Shown here piece by piece: positions 1 through 5,620 of a stretch of DNA of 5,620 nt. How positions within the stretch are numbered: the first letter of the stretch is position 1; every line of letters begins with the position of its first letter. Position numbers and translations under genes: made by a program. Source of the stretch: Porticoccaceae bacterium (lineage in GTDB: Bacteria > Pseudomonadota > Gammaproteobacteria > Pseudomonadales > Porticoccaceae); assembly GCA_002692165.1 (NCBI GenBank), contig NZJL01000013.1, positions 15,263 to 20,882 of the forward strand, written 5' to 3'. The notes beneath the pieces were generated by a model. The model searched no databases and was not told the origin of the DNA. It worked only from the letters and a program-made list of their open reading frames with translations.

Positions 1-1740
1 TTGGGACAAATGTCATGTAATCCAGCTATCGGCGGTATTGGCAAAAGTCACTTGGTTAGGGAAATTGATGCTCTCGGGGGTGTCATGGCGGCCTCCGCTG
101 ATAGGGCAGGTATTCAGTTTAGAATTTTAAATTCCCGAAAAGGTGCTGCAGTCAGGGCAACGAGGGTGCAAACGGATAGAAATTTATATAAGCAATCGAT
201 CCGATTCGCTTTAGAGAATCAAGCCAACTTATCGATATTGCAACAACCGGTCGATGATCTGATGATAAGTGGCGATAAAGTTGTTGGTGTTATAACTGAA
301 ATGGGTTTGAAGATTCGTTCCGAGGTTGTGGTTCTCACAGCAGGAACCTTTTTAAGCGGGAAAATTCACGTCGGTATGGCAAATCAGTCTGGAGGTCGAG
401 CCGGTGATGCACCCTCGTCTACCTTAGCTCAGAAGTTGCGTGATCTTCCTTTTAGAGTGGATCGATTGAAAACAGGTACGCCACCGAGAATTGATGCTCG
501 GAGTGTCAATTTTTCCAAGTTGCCTGAACAGTGGGGCGATAAGCCAAGGCCCATAATGTCCTTTATGGGCAATCGTAATCAGCATCCTGAACAAGTTTGC
601 TGCTGGATCGCGAAGACTAATCTCAGAACTCATGACGTCATCCGCAGCGGTATTGGCCGGTCGCCTCTTTATACCGGAGTTATCGAAGGCATTGGTCCTC
701 GTTATTGTCCTTCAATTGAAGACAAGGTAGAGCGTTTTTCGGATAAGAATCAACATCAAATATTCTTGGAACCAGAAGGTCTGAATACGCAAGAGTTGTA
801 TCCCAATGGAATCTCAACTAGCTTGCCCTATGACCTTCAATGGGATTTTGTTAGGACAGTTGAAGGTTTTGAAAACGCCCATATAACAAGGCCTGGGTAC
901 GCAATAGAATACGATTATTTTAATCCACAAGACTTAGATTATTCTTTACAAACCAAGGCTATTAAAGGCCTGTTCTTTGCTGGGCAGATAAATGGCACGA
1001 CTGGATATGAGGAAGCGGCAGCCCAGGGGCTATTAGCTGGAATCAATGCAGCATTAATGGTAAAGGGTGAGTCATCTTGGTGTCCGGGGCGAGATCGAGC
1101 TTACATCGGTGTCCTAGTGGACGATCTGATAAGTATGGGCACGGATGAACCTTACAGAATGTTTACTAGCCGTGCTGAATATCGGCTATTGTTAAGAGAA
1201 GATAATGCGGATCAGAGGCTCACTGAGGTAGGGTATAAGCTAGGAGTTGTGAAAGAAGACCGATGGCGATCATTCAACGAAAAAATTGACGCAATGGAAA
1301 CTGAGCGCCAGCGTTTAAAAACCACTTGGATTCAGCCAAAAAGCGACGCAGCCGAACAAATTGCCGCTTACGTAAAACGCCCACTATCACGGGAATATAA
1401 TCTTTTCGAACTATTAAAACGACCTGAAATAAATTATGGTTTGGTATCATCCCCTGAAAAGCGGATAGATCCAATTGTGGGAGAGCAATTGGAGATTGAA
1501 GCAAAATATTCTGGTTATATCGAGAGACAAAAGGATGAAATAATTCGATTAAAAAATCACGAGGATACTGCCATCCCAGCGACTTTTAACTATTCTGATG
1601 TGTCAGGCTTATCAAACGAAGTGGTACAAAAATTATCTGCTGCAAAGCCTAAAACCCTCGCTCGGGCTTCCAGAATACAAGGAGTTACGCCCGCGGCCAT
1701 TTCATTATTGCTCATTTCTTTGAAGAAATATGCAGCCTAG
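1..1740 (+). CDS. mnmG: MnmG (GidA), tRNA wobble-uridine modification enzyme, 5' end missing
   Basis: With MnmE, this FAD enzyme installs the (carboxymethyl)aminomethyl group on the wobble U34 of certain tRNAs in the cytoplasm, using methylene-tetrahydrofolate. The 579 visible residues match E. coli MnmG throughout. [10 protein letters not shown] lies at residues 5-14, [11 protein letters not shown] at 157-167, [11 protein letters not shown] at 232-242, [19 protein letters not shown] at 325-343, and the C-terminal MnmE-binding helical region has YSGYI at 503-507 and SGLSNEV at 535-541. Visible C6 and C236 correspond to E. coli C47 and C277, giving a constant offset of 41. The TTG at base 1 is therefore an internal Leu codon. 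About 41 N-terminal residues, including the GxGxxG FAD-binding loop, lie outside the window. The full length would be about 620 residues against 629 in E. coli. The stop overlaps the rsmG start by 11 bases. Confidence 0.97.
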   Translation: MGQMSCNPAIGGIGKSHLVREIDALGGVMAASADRAGIQFRILNSRKGAAVRATRVQTDRNLYKQSIRFALENQANLSILQQPVDDLMISGDKVVGVITEMGLKIRSEVVVLTAGTFLSGKIHVGMANQSGGRAGDAPSSTLAQKLRDLPFRVDRLKTGTPPRIDARSVNFSKLPEQWGDKPRPIMSFMGNRNQHPEQVCCWIAKTNLRTHDVIRSGIGRSPLYTGVIEGIGPRYCPSIEDKVERFSDKNQHQIFLEPEGLNTQELYPNGISTSLPYDLQWDFVRTVEGFENAHITRPGYAIEYDYFNPQDLDYSLQTKAIKGLFFAGQINGTTGYEEAAAQGLLAGINAALMVKGESSWCPGRDRAYIGVLVDDLISMGTDEPYRMFTSRAEYRLLLREDNADQRLTEVGYKLGVVKEDRWRSFNEKIDAMETERQRLKTTWIQPKSDAAEQIAAYVKRPLSREYNLFELLKRPEINYGLVSSPEKRIDPIVGEQLEIEAKYSGYIERQKDEIIRLKNHEDTAIPATFNYSDVSGLSNEVVQKLSAAKPKTLARASRIQGVTPAAISLLLISLKKYAA

Positions 1741-2383
1741 ATCTTGCTTGCGAGATGACTATCGCGCAATATTTATCGATGGCTTAGATACGTTGGGATT
1801 ATCATGCTGCTATAGGCAGATAGAGCAATTTTTGCATTACCTTGAGCTACTGACCCGATGGAATGAAGTTTACAATCTCACGGCTGCAAAGACGCCAGAA
1901 GAATTATTAAGGGTCCATATATTGGACAGTCTTTCGTTACTGCACCATTTAGAGGGAAGCAGGTTCATAGATGTCGGAACAGGAGCAGGATTTCCCGGAA
2001 TTCCGTTATCGATAATGCTGCCAAAGAATGACTTCACCTTGATTGATAGCAATGGAAAAAAGACAAGATTTCTCTTTCAGGTGCGCAATGAGCTGAGTTT
2101 GGATAATGTTCGGGAAATTAATAAAAGAGTGGAACACTATTGTCCTGAGCAGCCCTACGACATGATCATAACAAGGGCTTACTCTAAATTGCCAGCGATG
2201 TTGGAAAGCTGTGCTCATCTGGCGACAAAAAAGACTATATTCGTTGCCATGAAAGGAAAAGTGCTTCATACAGAAATGCAAGGCATACCTGATGGATATG
2301 ATATCGTGAGTTTAAAAAAACTAACAGTTCCCGGGTTAGATCGAGATAGGCATATAATTAAGATTAAAGCTCAGGATTTATAG
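1730..2383 (+). CDS. rsmG: RsmG (GidB), 16S rRNA G527 N7-methyltransferase
   Basis: In E. coli, RsmG uses S-adenosylmethionine to methylate N7 of G527 in 16S rRNA; its loss is a known route to low-level streptomycin resistance. The 217-residue product has the family pattern: RWNEVYNLT at 43-51, HILDS at 63-67, SAM motif [15 protein letters not shown] at 80-93, LIDSNGKK at 104-111, TRA at 148-150 and MKGK at 174-177. It ends in the usual PGLDRDRH segment at 201-208. It is about ten residues longer than the 207-residue E. coli protein, all at the N terminus. The ATG at 1730 is the only Met before residue 86. It overlaps the mnmG stop by 11 bases and has only a weak GAAGA ribosome site, so translational coupling to mnmG is likely. 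An in-frame TTG at codon 7 is possible but has no better ribosome site. Confidence 0.96.
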   Translation: MQPRSCLRDDYRAIFIDGLDTLGLSCCYRQIEQFLHYLELLTRWNEVYNLTAAKTPEELLRVHILDSLSLLHHLEGSRFIDVGTGAGFPGIPLSIMLPKNDFTLIDSNGKKTRFLFQVRNELSLDNVREINKRVEHYCPEQPYDMIITRAYSKLPAMLESCAHLATKKTIFVAMKGKVLHTEMQGIPDGYDIVSLKKLTVPGLDRDRHIIKIKAQDL

Positions 2384-2385
2384 GT
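2382..2385 (+). promoter_or_regulatory. Ribosome binding site of parA
   Basis: AGGT overlaps the rsmG TAG stop and lies 8 bases before the GTG at 2394. It is short, but its position supports the GTG start, which gives the normal ParA N terminus. The overlap with the stop codon suggests coupling to rsmG translation. Confidence 0.5.
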
Positions 2386-2393
2386 AAAACTCT

Positions 2394-3173
2394 GTGACCC
2401 GAATTATAGCTATCGCCAATCAGAAAGGCGGCGTGGGTAAGACCACAACAAGTGTAAATTTGGCGGCCTCCCTGGCCTACTATAAAAATCGTGTACTGTT
2501 GGTCGATCTAGATCCTCAAGGTAATGCTACGATGGGATCAGGCATCAACAAACAATTATGCGATTATACAACTTACCATTTCCTGACGAACCGAGAGAAT
2601 ATAGAAAGAGTTATTTCAAACAGCGCACATTGTAATTACCATGTGTTACCTTCAAACGGGGACCTTGTGGCGGCGGAGGTAGAGTTAATGCAAGCGCCGG
2701 AGCGGGAAAAAAGGCTTGCTAGATGCTTGCTGGAAGTAAGCGAAAAGTATGATTATATTATTATCGATTGTCCGCCCTCTCTAAATATGCTGACCGTCAA
2801 CGCATTGGTTGCCGGTGATGGAGTTTTGATCCCTATGCAATGCGAATATTTTGCCCTGGAGGGATTATCCGCCCTTAATCACACGATCCGCAAGATCTCT
2901 AGGGATGTAAATAAACGCTTGCGTATAGAAGGCATCCTGAGGACCATGTACGATCCGAGAAGTAGTCTGACAAACGCAGTTTCAGCACAATTGAGGAAAT
3001 ATTTTGACGATAAATTATATCGAGTAAGCATTCCCAGGAATGTGAGGCTTGCCGAGGCCCCGAGTCACGGAAAGCCAGCTTTAGCATATGATAGGAATTC
3101 AAAAGGGGCTACTGCTTACTTGGCTCTCGCAGCTGAAATATTAAAAAATGATCAGGAACACAAAATGTCTTGA
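2394..3173 (+). CDS. parA: ParA (Soj), chromosome-partitioning ATPase
   Basis: A deviant Walker A ATPase that binds DNA non-specifically as an ATP dimer on the nucleoid. It moves ParB-parS complexes and so segregates the chromosome origin. The 259-residue protein has KGGVGKTT at 11-18 with the signature Lys11, the A' motif [10 protein letters not shown] at 37-46, Walker [10 protein letters not shown] at 122-130, and the conserved [15 protein letters not shown] at 214-228. There is no N-terminal helix-turn-helix extension, so it belongs to the small Soj type typical of chromosomes rather than the large P1/F plasmid type. The GTG start places [10 protein letters not shown] directly before Walker A, as in the family. 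It lies 10 bases after rsmG and 21 before parB. Co-location with mnmG and rsmG supports a chromosomal, origin-proximal par locus rather than a plasmid. Confidence 0.97.
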   Translation: MTRIIAIANQKGGVGKTTTSVNLAASLAYYKNRVLLVDLDPQGNATMGSGINKQLCDYTTYHFLTNRENIERVISNSAHCNYHVLPSNGDLVAAEVELMQAPEREKRLARCLLEVSEKYDYIIIDCPPSLNMLTVNALVAGDGVLIPMQCEYFALEGLSALNHTIRKISRDVNKRLRIEGILRTMYDPRSSLTNAVSAQLRKYFDDKLYRVSIPRNVRLAEAPSHGKPALAYDRNSKGATAYLALAAEILKNDQEHKMS

Positions 3174-3179
3174 AAGATC

Positions 3180-3185
3180 GGGAGG
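3180..3185 (+). promoter_or_regulatory. Strong ribosome binding site of parB
   Basis: GGGAGG lies 9 bases before the ATG at 3195, inside the 21-base parA-parB gap. It is the best Shine-Dalgarno match in the plus-strand cluster and fixes the parB start. It may let ParB be made at a higher rate than its upstream neighbours on the same transcript. Confidence 0.75.
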
Positions 3186-3194
3186 CTGGCCAAA

Positions 3195-4079
3195 ATGGGC
3201 ATTAAAAGACAAAGCCTTGGCAAGGGGTTGGATGCCTTGATGGGTGATTATGAGACTTCTTATGAAGATCAAAACGATACTCTGAAAGAGCACCTTTTTT
3301 CTGACCGAGAAATAAGGGATATACCCATAGAATTTCTGGGGCGAGGAAAATATCAGCCCAGGACAGAATATAACCCTAAGGCCCTCGACGAATTGGCTGC
3401 ATCTATTGAGCAACAAGGAATTTTGCAACCCATCATCGCACGTGAGGTTTCTTCTGGTGGGTATGAAATTGTTGCTGGAGAACGTCGCTGGCTGGCGGCG
3501 CAGCGGGCGGGCCTTCAAACTGTGCCAGCAATAGTCAGGGATATCGATGATCGAGCAGCCGTTGCCATGGCGCTCGTCGAGAATATTCAGCGAGAGAATC
3601 TTAATCCGATGGAGGAAAGCGCGGCATTAACGCGACTGCAAAATGAATTTCATCTTTCCCAGCAGGAAATCGCGGACACGGTCGGAAAATCGCGGACCAC
3701 GGTAACTAATTTAATGCGTCTGGCAAATTTGGAACCTCTCGTAAAGAATTACCTGGCTCGCCTAGAACTAAATTTAGGTCATGCAAAATGTCTTCTTGGT
3801 TTGATTGGAAAACCGCAGATTGATGCCGCAGCTATTGTAATCGAAAGGGGACTATCAGTCCGGCAAACTGAGGCATTGGTGAAGAGTTTTCAAAAAAAGC
3901 CATCTAAACAAGCCAAAATAGAAATAGTTCAGCCAGATTTAGCCCGCCTCGAGCAGGATATTTCGGATCGTATTGGGGCGGATGCCAAGATTCAGCATTC
4001 TCCTTCGGGCGGAGGAAAGCTTGTACTCCGATACAACAGCTTAGATGAACTGGACGGCATTCTGGCACATATTAAGTGA
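3195..4079 (+). CDS. parB: ParB (Spo0J), CTP-dependent centromere-binding protein
   Basis: ParB loads at parS sites near the origin, hydrolyses CTP to clamp and slide along DNA, and stimulates ParA. The 294-residue protein shows the full family order. A basic N-terminal tail SLGKGLDALM (7-16) matches the ParA-contact region. QPR is at 54-56, LAASIEQQGILQPI at 67-80, the CTP-binding GERRW box at 95-99, and ENIQRENLNPMEE at 129-141. A helix-turn-helix LSQQEIADTVGKSRTTVTNL spans 154-173, followed by GHAKCLL at 195-201. The C-terminal dimerisation domain follows a charged linker at about 233-245 and ends near residue 294. It is translated from a strong GGGAGG site. No clear parS is seen in the window. 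The usual length and intact motifs give no sign of damage. Confidence 0.97.
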   Translation: MGIKRQSLGKGLDALMGDYETSYEDQNDTLKEHLFSDREIRDIPIEFLGRGKYQPRTEYNPKALDELAASIEQQGILQPIIAREVSSGGYEIVAGERRWLAAQRAGLQTVPAIVRDIDDRAAVAMALVENIQRENLNPMEESAALTRLQNEFHLSQQEIADTVGKSRTTVTNLMRLANLEPLVKNYLARLELNLGHAKCLLGLIGKPQIDAAAIVIERGLSVRQTEALVKSFQKKPSKQAKIEIVQPDLARLEQDISDRIGADAKIQHSPSGGGKLVLRYNSLDELDGILAHIK

Positions 4080-4082
4080 TGT

Positions 4083-4107
4083 AAAGCGGTTAGCCAAAGC
4101 GATTAGC
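4083..4107. repeat. Two-copy 12-base tandem repeat between convergent genes
   Basis: AAAGCGGTTAGC (4083-4094) and AAAGCGATTAGC (4096-4107) differ at one base and are offset by 13 bases. They fill most of the 23-base gap between the parB and crotonase-gene stops. The second copy includes the crotonase-gene stop codon and supplies both arms of the proposed terminator stem. It could be a small local duplication. No function is evident. Confidence 0.6.
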
Positions 4108-4114
4108 TTTTTTT
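4096..4114 (+). terminator. Possible short intrinsic terminator after parB
   Basis: AAAGC (4096-4100) pairs with GCTTT (4106-4110) around a GATTA loop. Seven consecutive T residues run from 4108 to 4114, so the last three stem bases are already part of the T run. This is the right layout and place, 17 bases after the parB stop. The stem is only 5 bp with two G-C pairs, weaker than typical Rho-independent terminators. It also extends into the 3' end of the convergent gene. A matching T run is absent on the minus strand, so it would act mainly on the par transcript. Confidence 0.4.
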
Positions 4115-4897
4115 AAAAAAGTTTTCCACTGCCTCATTGTGTTGCGGGCTGGTTTGGCAGAGTGCTTGCTGGCTCGCGCAGAGATCGAGAAAGTCACTAA
4201 GTTCAAGCCGCTGACCTGCTCGCAACAGACGCTTGCTCATCCTAATAGCCTCGCGCGGTTTATTGGCATAAGATTCGGCCAACTCTACGGCTCTATTTAG
4301 CAAAGATTCCGCGGGCACAAGCTCTAAAAAAATACCTGCTTCTTTTGCTTCGTCGGCACTCAAAATTCTACCAGAGAAAGTCATTTCAGCAGCGCGTTGA
4401 TAGCCAACGATACGGGGTAAAAACCATGCGCCACCGTCCCCCGGGATCAGCCCTAGGTTCACAAATGTCTCGCCGACGCTCGAGTATTGGCACCCAAATC
4501 GGATGTCACACATACAGATTACGTCCAGGCCAGCGCCGACTGCAGGGCCATTGACGGCAGCAATAAGGGGGACTTCAAGTTTATAAAGAGCTTGACTCAT
4601 AAGTTGGATACCTCGGCGGTAGCCATCTTGCTGAGATATTGGGGTTCCGCCAAAAATATCACCTTTTCTATCTCGCATATCTTTGATGTTGCCACCGGCC
4701 GAAAAAGCTTTTCCTGAGCCGGTAATAACCATTGCGCCGATTTCATGATTGCTATTAATCCAGTTACAAAGCGAAATAATGTCTTCAATCATGGCTGTCC
4801 CCGTCAAGGCATTTCGAACATCATCTCTGTCCAGAGTAGCTATAGCGACGTCGTTTTCAACGGAAAGATTTATGTCTATTAGTTTCGGAGTTTTCAT
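4103..4897 (-). CDS. Enoyl-CoA hydratase/isomerase (crotonase) family protein
   Basis: A 264-residue crotonase-fold protein, the usual length for the family, which acts on CoA thioesters in fatty-acid, aromatic or related acyl-CoA degradation. Family marks are the oxyanion-hole segment AFSAGGNI (64-71), the second oxyanion segment AAVNGPAVGAGLD (113-125), CDIRF (130-134), GLIPGDGGAWFLPRIVG (149-165), and the C-terminal helices from about 176 that help trimer formation. By eye, the positions of the two rat hydratase catalytic glutamates (144 and 164) are Asp125 and Phe145. Nearby acids are Glu143 and Asp154. Simple hydratase activity is thus not assured; an isomerase or other crotonase reaction is possible. 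The ATG at 4897 follows a good AAGGAG site. The acyl-CoA dehydrogenase lies 36 bases upstream on the same strand, suggesting a shared operon. The substrate cannot be told from the sequence. Confidence 0.9.
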   Translation of the reverse strand: MKTPKLIDINLSVENDVAIATLDRDDVRNALTGTAMIEDIISLCNWINSNHEIGAMVITGSGKAFSAGGNIKDMRDRKGDIFGGTPISQQDGYRRGIQLMSQALYKLEVPLIAAVNGPAVGAGLDVICMCDIRFGCQYSSVGETFVNLGLIPGDGGAWFLPRIVGYQRAAEMTFSGRILSADEAKEAGIFLELVPAESLLNRAVELAESYANKPREAIRMSKRLLRAGQRLELSDFLDLCASQQALCQTSPQHNEAVENFFKKS

Positions 4898-4906
4898 TTC
4901 ATTCGG

Positions 4907-4912
4907 CTCCTT
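4907..4912 (-). promoter_or_regulatory. Ribosome binding site of the crotonase-family gene
   Basis: AAGGAG on the minus strand ends 9 bases before the ATG at 4897 and sets that start. A second ATG at 4902, five bases upstream and out of frame, reads only ATG-AAA-TGA, so it cannot serve as the gene start. Confidence 0.75.
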
Positions 4913-4933
4913 CTTTCAACTCCACTTGCGACT

Positions 4934-5620
4934 TCAAAGTATTGATTTCGCGGCGGCACAATCACTACGCGCCGTAATGAACTTCCAAAAACCTTTCTCT
5001 TTGGCGGCAAGAACCTGCTGACCTAAATGTCTTGCCCAAAACCTATCATTTCCATATTCTGCCCGCCAGGACCAGAGGCGTTGTGTAAATCGGTGCAAAT
5101 CATATTCTTTTGTACAACCGATGGCGCCATGGACTTGATGAGCTATAGAAGTTGCCAAGCCAATCGATCGGTTAGCTCGTAACTTTGCCGCCGCGATCTC
5201 GAATGAGCTATCACCTAGTTCTGTGGCCCGGGCCGCGGCAAGTGTGGCGCAATTAACAGCTGCGCACTCCTCAGCAAACAGAGCTAGTTGTTGTTGTATA
5301 GCTTGAAATTTTGCAAGTGGCCTTCCAAATTGTTGTCGATTTTTAGCGTGCATGATTGATAACTGGAGGGCGGCGTCAAGTGCTCCGGATATCTGTGAGG
5401 CGCGCATTAGCGCGCCAATTCCCAAGAGATGTTGAGACGGCTGTTGTGATTCGGCAATCCCGAGGACGCTGATTTTATCGAATTTGATATTCGCGCGAGG
5501 CTCTCCTGCTTCATTGGGACGATCGTCAGTACATTTTCCATCCTGACATTGCAACAGTACCAATTTGTTCCCAGCTTGATTTTCACAAGATGTTACGACA
5601 GTTTTTGATTGATTTCCCCA
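4934..5620 (-). CDS. Acyl-CoA dehydrogenase family protein, C-terminal part only
   Basis: A FAD flavoprotein family that puts an alpha-beta double bond into acyl-CoA esters and passes electrons to electron-transfer flavoprotein. The frame is open to the window edge, so 228 C-terminal residues are seen and the N-terminal domain is missing. The TTG at 5563 is an internal Leu. The visible part begins with WGNQSKTVVTS, the end of the family's V-P-W-G segment in the central beta domain. The C-terminal helical domain follows: NRQQFGRPLAKFQAIQQQLA (94-113), with Arg95 and the FG/FQ residues near the FAD, then HQVHGAIGCTKEYDLHRF (161-178) and RLWSWRAEYG (181-190). The YEGT catalytic motif of medium-chain dehydrogenases is absent; the nearest acid is Glu188. 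The closing style resembles dehydrogenases of branched, cyclic or steroid side-chain acyl-CoAs more than classical FadE, but this is inference. It is followed after 36 bases by the crotonase-family gene. Confidence 0.88.
   Translation of the reverse strand, partial: WGNQSKTVVTSCENQAGNKLVLLQCQDGKCTDDRPNEAGEPRANIKFDKISVLGIAESQQPSQHLLGIGALMRASQISGALDAALQLSIMHAKNRQQFGRPLAKFQAIQQQLALFAEECAAVNCATLAAARATELGDSSFEIAAAKLRANRSIGLATSIAHQVHGAIGCTKEYDLHRFTQRLWSWRAEYGNDRFWARHLGQQVLAAKEKGFWKFITARSDCAAAKSIL

Noticed and set aside
1..3. TTG as a possible start codon of mnmG
   Set aside because: The codon encodes the Leu before GQMSCNP that corresponds to E. coli residue 42. The FAD-binding N terminus is simply outside the window.
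2006..2281. 91-codon open frame on the minus strand
   Set aside because: It is fully opposite conserved rsmG coding sequence and resembles no known protein.
2865..2873. TTATCCGCC as a DnaA box
   Set aside because: Two of nine bases differ from TTATCCACA, it is isolated within the parA coding sequence, and no other boxes or AT-rich unwinding region are nearby.
3434..3449. CATCGCACGTGAGGTT as a parS site in parB
   Set aside because: It shares only the CACGTGA core and about half of the 16 consensus positions, lacks the inverted-repeat arms, and is explained by the codons for conserved ParB residues.
3141..3518. 125-codon open frame on the minus strand
   Set aside because: It lies opposite the end of parA and start of parB, both certain genes, and its translation shows no domain or ribosome site.
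4749..5021. 90-codon open frame on the plus strand across the dehydrogenase-crotonase junction
   Set aside because: It is antisense to two recognised genes, has no clear ribosome site, and its translation looks like random sequence.
5561..5563. TTG on the minus strand as start of a 209-residue dehydrogenase
   Set aside because: The frame stays open through to base 5620 and encodes the WGNQSKTVVTS segment typical of the family, so the gene continues beyond the window.

Overview
The window is an ordinary, densely coded stretch of a bacterial chromosome. It holds six protein genes, two of them cut by the window edges, and I see no mobile element, CRISPR array, RNA gene or novel system. The sequences point to a gammaproteobacterium or close relative. 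MnmG follows the E. coli protein almost residue for residue, with the two conserved cysteines at the same spacing. RsmG is also of the E. coli type, and the gene order mnmG-rsmG-parA-parB is the classic origin-proximal cluster. The species cannot be named from this alone.

Bases 1-4079, plus strand: a tight co-directional cluster. It runs mnmG (5' end missing), rsmG (11-base overlap), parA (10-base gap, GTG start) and parB (21-base gap, strong GGGAGG ribosome site). MnmG modifies the tRNA wobble uridine, RsmG methylates 16S rRNA, and ParA and ParB segregate the replicated chromosome origin. The spacing suggests one transcript whose promoter lies upstream of the window.

Bases 4080-4120: a 23-base gap between the convergent stop codons of parB and the next gene. 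It carries most of a short tandem repeat, whose second copy sits in a small hairpin followed by seven T residues. This may terminate the par transcript.

Bases 4103-5620, minus strand: a second co-directional pair read toward the par genes. First comes the C-terminal part of an acyl-CoA dehydrogenase, which runs off the right edge. After 36 bases, and with a good AAGGAG site, comes a crotonase-fold enoyl-CoA hydratase/isomerase family protein. Together they look like part of an acyl-CoA degradation operon of unknown substrate. By eye, both proteins depart from the textbook catalytic residues, which makes their exact reactions the least certain point in the window.

In many gammaproteobacteria the ATP synthase genes follow parB. 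Here they are replaced by this convergent acyl-CoA pair, so the usual gene order is broken at this point.
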